DNA of 64,000 nt, from assembly GCA_009760855.2 (NCBI GenBank), contig WPIO01000027.1, positions 2,598,501-2,662,500 on the forward strand, read 5' to 3'. Of this stretch, positions 54,561 to 64,000 are shown piece by piece. Every line of letters starts with the position of its first letter. Positions within the stretch are counted from its first letter, which is position 1. The position numbers and the translations under genes were made by a program. Source of the DNA: Cristatella mucedo (lineage: Eukaryota; Bryozoa; Phylactolaemata; Cristatellidae). Below the pieces are notes generated by a model that did no database searches, was not told the DNA's origin, and saw only the letters and a list, made by a program, of their open reading frames with translations.

Positions 54561-56522
54561 AGCTAAATAGCGCCGAGCTGCAGCTTCTACCGCTGTCGGT
54601 ATGCATATATCGGTATGTATGTCGGTATGTATGTCGGGCAAGTACGTGTACGTTAAAGAGCCTCGAGCGAGCAGTCTGCGAGCTGCTGCATTTCTGCACC
54701 GCCAGCTGGGTCGTCAGAAATTTGTCAAAAATCCCCCGATAGCTGGCGACCTAACATCTTCGTACAGTCAAGAGGTAAAGAAAAAGGCAAAGGCAACGCA
54801 AAAGTCGGCCAATTCGTAAGCTTCATCTATACTAGCGCGCACGACGGCGACTTTTAGGGGCGATCGCCTCCCTTGCAGCAGGCGATAAAGGATTGCCCTT
54901 TTTCCCAGAACTCGAACCGTCGGTCTCGAAGCGAAAGCGAAGACCGAGTGAAACCTTGTACCTAGATCTCAGGCCAAGTGGTAAGTCGTCGGGAAGCTAG
55001 CGGCTAAAGCTGCTCTCAAGCTGTGCAGCAGGCAAGGTGTCACGTGCTGGTCTTCAGACTCGCTCTCGCTGCAAAGAGAATGTGAGCACGTCGCGGGGCT
55101 GACCATTCACTGGGATTGGTAGACGTCCGACGTACTCTAGCTGCAATTCGCTGCTCAAATAAAGGTTGACGTATCACGAAGGATTTATTTACAGCGCGGA
55201 TGACGCGATGAAGCCAGCGGGCTCTGCCATCCCATGGACCGACTTGCATGGGCATGCCAGGCTGCCAACAGGTGCCTTCACTTGGAGGGGCCTAACTTTG
55301 ACCTCGCTAAACCTGCCACCCTCGCGTGGCCCATTGGGCGTCTTATGGGGCGCTCCGTTCGTCCGTCGTTTCCTACGTTTATGTTAAAGATTTTCCTAGC
55401 GTAAAGCAAGCGCTTGTCTATTCAGTAATCTTGTACTTGAATGCTCTTATACCCCATCAAAGCTGACTTGGCTTCCCCAAAAGCAAGTTTAATGATTCCC
55501 CATAGTACGCCTAGTACACCGCCGGTACACAAGTGTCGATCCGCATGAGCCACAGCTCCAGCGGATACTAGGTAGCTGCGTCACGTTAGCGATGCGTGCG
55601 GAACGCTATCCATAGAAAGAGCTAAATTTATCTTAATGCTGCTGCACAGTCGTCGTGCGGAACCTTTTCGTTGCACTAGCCTTGCGAACTACGTACTTAT
55701 GTGCATGCGTTGCAGTCGCGCGTTCTTGGGTAGTGCTGACAAATATTGCAACGATTGCCACTAATGTATGTGTACTAACCAAAGTATTCACGATTTCATG
55801 CTTTAGTTCACGAACAAGTCGGCACTGCAGTCCAAAAAACGGACTCATTTATGAAAAGCTTGACACCAGATGCAAGATATCTGAATGACAGGGGCAATCG
55901 CAGTTTCTGTTACTTGAACTCACCAAAGCGAAACCCGCGTACTGTTTCCAGCTGCAATATACAGCATTTGGGTGGTTGGGGTGGGGGGTAAAAAATGCCA
56001 GACTGCTTGCGCTGTTACTACAGTACGTCAGACTTTCGTAAGCGAATACTCATCTGGGCCAATCCAGACCAGCCTTTCGTGTTGCCATTGGCCCTAAAGA
56101 GGCTTTCATTGGCAAAGTTTGGCGTGTTATTGCAGGAAGCCTAATAGCAGATCCGAGGAATTCAAAGCTGGTTGACGGCTGAGGCGCGAACGCATTCCCC
56201 GCTGGAAGCAACAGTTCATTTTACGTAAGACCGTGTGCTTTGCGGCAGAATGTGCAGGCATAGTGAAACTGGGTCCTTCTTAATTAACCGCTATCATGAC
56301 TTGCCGCCAGGGTTGATTATTGGTTCGTAAAATTTATTTATAATTCTTAAGGCTTATATATCCGTACCATACAACTATGACTGGTGATAAAGATAAATAT
56401 ACTACAGGTTTATTCGTGCGAAATTTGCGGAGTGAAATTGTGTCAGTTGTGGGAAACGAATAGCTTTGCCAATGGGTAATAAATCCTTACTCAAAAATGC
56501 GAAACCATAGTACATGTAAATA
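54561..56522. other. Unassigned, one protein-like frame
   Basis: A 72-codon ATG frame at 54,601-54,819 (plus) ends with a lysine-rich stretch (SQEVKKKAKATQKSANS), and a GTAAGC donor-like site overlaps its stop. I do not recognise it. No other feature supported. Confidence 0.3.
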
Positions 56523-56810
56523 TATATAATTCATTTGTATAGCGCCCCAAAAGAACTAAATCTGTATTCAGGCGCTTCACATAGTGCTTTACCAGGACTG
56601 AAACTGGTAATACAGAAGCGAGAATTGCACGGGCAAATTCTCATGGTATGAGTTAAGAATGCAGCTGAACCATCAGCAAGATTTGTTTAAGTGCTAGACA
56701 CCCAAAAGGATATCATTGTCCAAGAAAGAAAAAAAAGAATATTCGCATCCTCATCATACCGACTTGAGCCCGCGACAACAGAAACCGAAGGCGAGGTTCT
56801 TACCGCAATA
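56523..56810 (-). mobile_element. SINE family 2, interrupted
   Basis: Tail TTTGTATAGCGCCCCAAAAG and TGTATTCAGGCGCTTCACAT on the left; the B-box region CTTGAGCCCGCGACAAC at about 56,763 on the right. About 150 bp of other sequence lies between. Confidence 0.6.
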
Positions 56811-58495
56811 TGAATTTCGAGAGAGGTGCAAATTTTCACATAGCTTATTAAATTATATTAATAAGCAATTTCTTATTTATTAATAGAAGGTTAAAGTATG
56901 TTTACAGAGGCTCGCTCTCCATAAATGTTTGTTTCCGGAAGCATTCAGAATACAAAATTAGATGTCCATTGAATTCTATGCCCTCGTGCACCAACCGCAC
57001 CAGCGACGGTAAATTCTACAAAAGGGTTATAACTAACATTAGCAATGAACATCATTTAGTGCGTGTGGGCCCGTAGCTCACGTGCTATTCATACCCTGCC
57101 CGTGCACTAAACTATTTCGGTGCTTCCTAGGGTTGAGGGCTCGAGCTTTACTTTGCATCACCGTCGGCTGGCTTTACGTTTAATTGCTTCGTAAGAAGAT
57201 GTATTTTATTTCCCACATTAGCAGGTCTATTAGCTCCTTTTTATCTTGTGGGAGAAGTAATAGAACATTACCATTATGGATCCTAATAAGTTAATAAAAT
57301 TTGGGTTGGATGCGGCATGCATTGCCAATAACTCGCACAAATACTGTGCGAAATACTGGGAGAGCAAGGAACGGCTTCTAAACTGGCAGGTTATAAGCAC
57401 GAGGCTTATAACGTCAATATTGGAGAACTCTTTAGAAATGGTCCGGATGTTTTGGGATTAAGTGCTATGCTAATATAGCGAAGTAGCGGGTTCAATCCTT
57501 GGCTATTTCATCATTTTCGCCCTGGCTTCCCACCCAGTAGGGAGTTCAATTTTAACGCAGTTAAGGCGAAATTAGTTGCGACGCTTGCGGTTATAATGGT
57601 AGATGCTCATACCTTTACGCGTTTTCAACCACTCAGGCCTGCCTCAAGTGAATAATCGCAAGCATTCAAACGCAATGTAAGTGAATAATCGCATGCATAA
57701 CGGCCGAGATTTCCTGCACACAACCAACCATAAACTGTACGCCAATTCCCAAACGTATAGGCGCTATTTCTTTGCGAGCAAAAAAAGTTGTTTTTTAATG
57801 TGGTTATTTACTCAATTTGTAGCTTTGCTGATGTAAAATAATTTTAGAAACGCGCTACTGTATTTTCCAGGTGAAAGCCAGTGTGTAGCCTTCACATCGG
57901 AATGTTGCCCTTTGCCCTTAATGTGTAAGTACGACAATTTGCTTGGTCCTAAGAATGCATCCTTCATGATGCATGGCCATTTACCGAACCCACACATCGT
58001 CCACTCGCCAATACTATATCAAGCAGCATCAAGTAGGCGAAAAAAAACTAGAATTGCGACTATGCACTCGTGTAGAGGCATTGCTAGAAGCACTATCACC
58101 AATTTCGCCACAGTTCTTTCATGCACCTCGATGTTAGACTGATCGTTGGAGAAGCAGAGAAAGTGCTTTTATCCTCGGCCGGATCCTTCGCATTAAGATA
58201 TTTTGTATTGCCTGCAGCAACGCGAAAAAATGCTCTTTACCTGCTCCATCATTTCATATTAATTTACTGCCTTTGTGCATTCCGATCGAGATGAGATTGG
58301 CAGCCAAATTAATTTGGCTTCATTGCAGGTTTACAGGTAAGCTTTGCTTTATTGACTAAGAGCCGTTTGATGGCAATTTGGTATCCCGCTTCGGCAAATT
58401 AATACTTTAGCCTAAAATAGATACATGCAATCGCTTAACAGCACCTGTCGCTTACGGTGATGCAGGGGCTGATTCGCGAGAATCTTCTGTTCGGC
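56811..58495. other. Unassigned, one ATG frame
   Basis: A 61-codon frame at 57,276-57,461 starts MDPNKLIKFGLDAACIANN and could be a first exon, with a weak donor GTTATA at 57,390. No family recognised. At 57,070-57,165 a SINE-like segment with GAGGGCTCGAGC is suggested. Confidence 0.3.
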
Positions 58496-58578
58496 GAAGG
58501 AGAGAGAGAGAGAGAGAAAAGAGGGGAGAGAGAGGGACGGAGGAGGGAGAAAAATGTCCTATGCACACGCTCGCGCGA

Positions 58579-58610
<32 letters not shown>

Positions 58611-58718
58611 CTGCATATACATGTACATATATATATGTATATATATATATATACCTGCACATATATTTATGTAATATATATATATGTGTGCGTGTATATA
58701 CATATATAGAGAGAGAGA

Positions 58719-58755
<37 letters not shown>

Positions 58756-58786
58756 ACTGAGCGTGCATGTGCATACTCATGTACGC

Positions 58787-58835
<49 letters not shown>

Positions 58836-58895
58836 CGGGTGCGTGCGTGTGTGAGCGGGTGCGTGCGTGTGTGAGCGGGTGCGTGCATGCGTGCG
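58496..58895 (+). repeat. Compound microsatellite block
   Basis: In order: (GA)n at 58,500-58,540, (CA)n near 58,578, (TA)n with CATATA interruptions to about 58,690, (GT)n at 58,720-58,755 and 58,791-58,832, then three copies of a 20-bp unit GTGAGCGGGTGCGTGCGTGT. Confidence 0.95.
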
Positions 58896-59938
58896 TGGGT
58901 GCGTATTTCAGTATATCAGTGTATGCGTTGAAGGTTGAGAAAGCTGTCCGTTCTCCTGTCCGTTTTTTCTCCCTTCCTTTGCCTCTGCCTCCCTTGCTCT
59001 TACTCCTATCTGGCAGCCGTTTGGTCCCACATCAGCTGCAGCAGTTTAGTGGCTCAATGCTGCCAGATCTCAGTGAGAAGTGCAAGTGCAGGCGGCAGCG
59101 ATGCTCCGACTCGATGCTGGAACCGTTTAGCTTCCAGCTCCCTCTCAGCTGCCGCTAGGTTTGCAGAGCTGGACGGGATGGTGTTGGCACCCTTGGGTTG
59201 GTCAGACGCTTAAGTGACGATCTAGCCCCCACCCCACCCTCAGTTCTGAGCTGAGGGGCTCTGCGTCATCCAACTAGCGGCGCCTGCAGCGCGGCTACAT
59301 CAGCGACAAGCTCCAGGCACAACAAGAAAAAAATGAGTTCTTGTAACTTCTTCCTGACACAGCTTCCACCGATCGCTAGCAATTGGCTGGTATCGCGTGG
59401 CCTCAGCTTCCTAGCCTGACCCTGCTGACCCCGAACGTGGTCCGGGCTAGCGAGCCGAAAGCCCACCTTGAATGCGAGGGCGGCGGGCACCTAGTAGGGC
59501 ACTAGCTGGCCTCTGCTGCAAGCCCAGTTGTATTGCCTCAAGTTAATATGACGCTGCTGCTTTATCCTGCTTGTAACGTAGTAACGTGAGGAGTTGAACG
59601 TGTCGGAAGCTAGCCGGCCGAGTCTGGTGTCGCCAATAATAGCTAGTAGTTGAGCAGCAGCTCTCGGGCCGTGTCTCGACAGTTTTTAAATACCACTGTG
59701 TGCAACGTTTTTTTCTGGCCTTAAGTAACGGGAGTACCGAACTTGCACGTGTCGTTTACCGAGAGTGAAAGCAATGAAAGAGCTCGAGCCCAAAGATCTG
59801 TCGACTATTACGAGGAGTTGCAAGATATGCGATACATAAAAGAACTTAAACCGCGAAGGCTACAGCTTTGCAGCTTAGCCCTTCATAGTCACTCGGTGTG
59901 AAACGACTTGGCTCAAACCGTACGTTGCCACAGCTTCC
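58896..59938. other. Unassigned
   Basis: GC-richer around 59,000-59,520, with unrecognised open frames (58,847-59,158 plus; 59,266-59,490 minus). Could hold the promoter of the candidate gene that follows. Confidence 0.35.
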
Positions 59939-61321
<1,383 letters not shown>

Positions 61322-63591
61322 TCCGATAATTACTCGCAGAGGGATGTTTGAATGACAGCCTCTGCGTAGCTGTAGCGTCTAGTAGTTTAGCATCGAGTGC
61401 ACGACTCTGAGGCCCTGTAGACTTTTGAGTGGGAGGCAATACTCTCACAGCAGTTCATTTTGAAGAGCGCCCGCCAAAACCTTCGTCAGTACGCAGGTTA
61501 AAGCCATTACTCATACTTTACTAGTCCCTCTTGCTACACCATCTTCCATGGAAACGCACTTCCATGAAAACCAACTGCCTCGCCGAGGCACTGTGGCAGT
61601 CTTGCATGTCCTTACCGTCAGTACCGCATGACCTTTCTTAGTCGCTCGTTGCTGGGCTTTCCTGACGTGTCTGTTAGCAGTGCATATAACTAGCATCATT
61701 CTATAGAACGTGCGCTAAAGCTCATCATGGTGGCCAAGTGTTTAACGCGACCGACTCACATCTCTTTCTGTCGAATCGGTTGACCACACCATTTTTTCAG
61801 CAACCTATTCATGAATCGTTGCATTGTGGCCCTATATGGCCCAAGCTTAATAATAACAATAATGCAGTTGATAAAGCGCTGTCAGAGAACTCAATCTCTT
61901 TCTAGGCGCTTTAACTTTAGCTTGCTTGCACTTTTGGGTAATGGGATGATGATTTTTTCGTATACGACTAGGCCAGCCCATGGCATCAGAACTTCATCTT
62001 TACGCATATGATTAGGAAATACTATCGAAGCTTAAAACTGTCATGCAATGGATGCACGTTTCTAGGGTCCAAAGTTGAACAGCTTTGTGCAACCACATAT
62101 AGTTGAAATATAGTGGCGAGACAAGCATTTCCGAAGAGCATTAGCTTTCAGAATGCTTTTTGTAATCATTTAATGCTTAGTAGGAAGTTCAAGAGCTGGT
62201 CAGTCGCTAAATTCACGGACTCATTCACTAATACTACTACTTGTGAAGAACACCACAATGACCCAACACGCAATACAAAATAACAATCGAAATTTGCAGA
62301 GCTTCCGGGCTCAGTTTCATGCGATTGACATAATTAGGCAAACTCAAGATTTATTATATAGCAGCTCTCTGCTGCATGGTGTTTGCGACCTGCAACCTTA
62401 ATTAGGTCACGCAGAATCACACGTGGTCACGCAGAGTCGCACAGGATCGCGCGGGCTTCTGGCTCTTCCCTCCCTCGGTCATTGGCTGAGTATCTTAGTA
62501 TTACAATGCAGCGCAATCACCGAGTCTTACAAGTCGAATGGGACTGCTTTTCATCTGGCCCCCGGGTGACCGTCGCGAGTTCTATTGACCGAGAAGCATT
62601 ATATAACGTTTGACTGCGATGAGGCCTGCTCTTACTCCCTCCAGCTTCTTAATATTGGTGCTGTCAGGGTCTGTCTAAAGCACGGAATGTGACAGAATCG
62701 CTGGTCTATGCACATATTACTTTGATATTGGATTACCATATTTGCTTGCTGCTAGCGAGATCCAAGAAACAACGACAAGCTTTTTTAGCTGGTTGACACG
62801 ACTAGTTGACAAATGCGACTTCACCGTACGACCCTGAGTGCCGCGATAGGCACAATCGGTGCCAAAGCAGCTCGATTGCCACGGGGGCCGTGCTAGTTTC
62901 TCATTGAATTGGAAGCGCCAGGCCTTCCAACCGGACAGCTGGTGGGCCATCCCTATATTCAGCACTGGCCTGCAAACATGACACTGACTCGGCAGCTGCC
63001 GAAAAGCCTTAGGGGCAATAGCGAAAGAGCAGAAGAGCAAACAAGCACGAAACCAAGTACAGTAAGTAGGAATCAAATGTCTTGCGTCAGCAAACCACTG
63101 TTGTGTGTATTGAGCATTGCATTTCCTTGAGACCAACTGAGACATGTCCTTTATTTGTTAAAGAAAATAGCTGCAAAAGTCGTCGTGCCACCATACATTT
63201 ACAGTGCGAGGCCGGCTGTAGGCTCAGCCTTATTTGCGTTTCGGTATGCAAACTGGGCCTGCTCACCCCAAGTGGGTCACGCTACCAGATCTGCAAAGCT
63301 CCTCGTTGCTTCGGTGGAGCATGCTCACCAAAGTGTGCCTCATCTGTCTGCCCAAAGGCCGAGCAGTGAGCTCAAGCCTAATCGGCTTACGCTGCGGCTG
63401 GCTCACATAGAAAACGAGTCTCGTATCAGGACTCGTATCAGGGCATCAGGAACAATCTCAAGCACCAGAGTAGGAATTCCCGAGTACAGCACTGGCATGC
63501 GTTCACGACAATGATGCCCTGTTTCTCAAGTGGATGCCTTGGAAAACCCCTGCAGCTGCCGTGGGCTGGGTGGATACTTCTAAAAGTGTAA
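61322..63591. other. Unassigned
   Basis: No supported gene. Contains a tRNA-like stretch near 61,728-61,800 (TGGTGGCCAAGTGTTTAACG resembles a tRNA A-box region) and a LINE tail. The 119-codon frame at 63,155-63,514 has no recognisable domain. Confidence 0.4.
61848..61920 (-). mobile_element. LINE-A 3' tail only
   Basis: AATAATAACAATAATGCAG then the reversed hairpin (GATAAAGCGCTGTCAGAGAAC, CTTTCTAGGCGCTTTAACTT). Only about 70 bp. Confidence 0.85.
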
Positions 63592-63745
63592 TTCATGTGT
63601 ATAACGCTCTAAAAGAACTTAATCTCTATCCAGGCGTTTCCCAAACCCAGCAGGGCTTGAGCCCCCTACCTCAGTAGTCAAAGGCAAAGACCTTGACCTC
63701 AGTCGTTAAATGCGAGCACTTTAACTACTGGGCGAAACCAGATTC
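63592..63745 (-). mobile_element. SINE family 2, minus strand
   Basis: Tail TGTATAACGCTCTAAAAG, B-box region in reverse CAGGGCTTGAGCCCC, head in reverse AACTACTGGGCGAAACCAG. Confidence 0.75.
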
Positions 63746-64000
63746 CTGGTGCAATTGACCCTGATCCCAATGAGGGTGTCGATTCTGGATCTGGATCACC
63801 CAGATCAGTCTTGTTGAAAAGCTAAAGCCATCATTCAGCCTGTAACTGCTTTAAGCCTCCGTGTGGCAGCTGACCAATCAATTGTAAAACTCCTACTGTG
63901 CACCTCTCCATCTTTCAAAGCTGAGTCTGTCACGACCAGATAACGCAGATCATAGTCACATTAAGGGGAGCATCAGCACATGCGAATGTGGGCACAGTCC
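63746..64000. other. No recognised feature
   Basis: Nothing supported up to the end of the window. Confidence 0.4.

Overview
This window is eukaryotic nuclear DNA, almost certainly from an invertebrate animal. One protein-coding gene dominates it and is split by introns with canonical GT-AG borders. The rest is mostly non-LTR retrotransposon, SINE, satellite and microsatellite sequence. The gene is an orthologue of animal FBXO21. Most retrotransposon copies have a CR1/L2-type reverse transcriptase and a hairpin plus (ATT)n 3' end. The sequence alone does not fix the species or phylum.

Layout. 1-20 kb is repeat-rich and gene-poor. It holds a decayed minus-strand LINE with a SINE inside it (1.15-3.03 kb), several truncated LINE copies, a Mutator-like (FLYWCH/MULE) relic (8.0-8.5 kb), a degenerate ~150-180 bp satellite split by a LINE (10.5-13.1 kb), a foldback-type element with repeat-filled inverted ends (13.9-14.8 kb), a Ty3/Gypsy integrase relic split by a SINE (16.4-17.3 kb), and an unrecognised 76-residue open frame with no ATG (18.26-18.49 kb).

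20.56-49.24 kb is the FBXO21-like gene on the plus strand. I could assemble 12 exons with consistent phases into 563 codons plus a stop: an F-box, a SirB1/transglutaminase-like core (Transglut_core2) and a C-terminal YccV/HspQ-like domain. Its introns hold over a dozen LINE and SINE copies in both orientations. Some are nested, one pair looks like a template-switch chimera, and two carry large (CT)n expansions grown from inside the reverse transcriptase sequence. Near 41.3-42.0 kb there is a possible alternative 3' end whose protein resembles the normal last exon.

49.5-64 kb has fewer LINEs, more microsatellites, a CpG-rich stretch (53.2-54.6 kb), an inverted-repeat pair (51.05-51.95 kb) and a weak candidate five-exon gene (59.9-61.3 kb).

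The mobile elements fit one shared system. The main LINE family and the tRNA-derived SINE family 2 end in the same 3' hairpin, so the SINE is probably moved by the LINE's reverse transcriptase. SINE family 1 has clear A and B boxes but a different tail. Element boundaries were placed by eye by comparing copies within the window, so expect errors of tens of bases in old copies.
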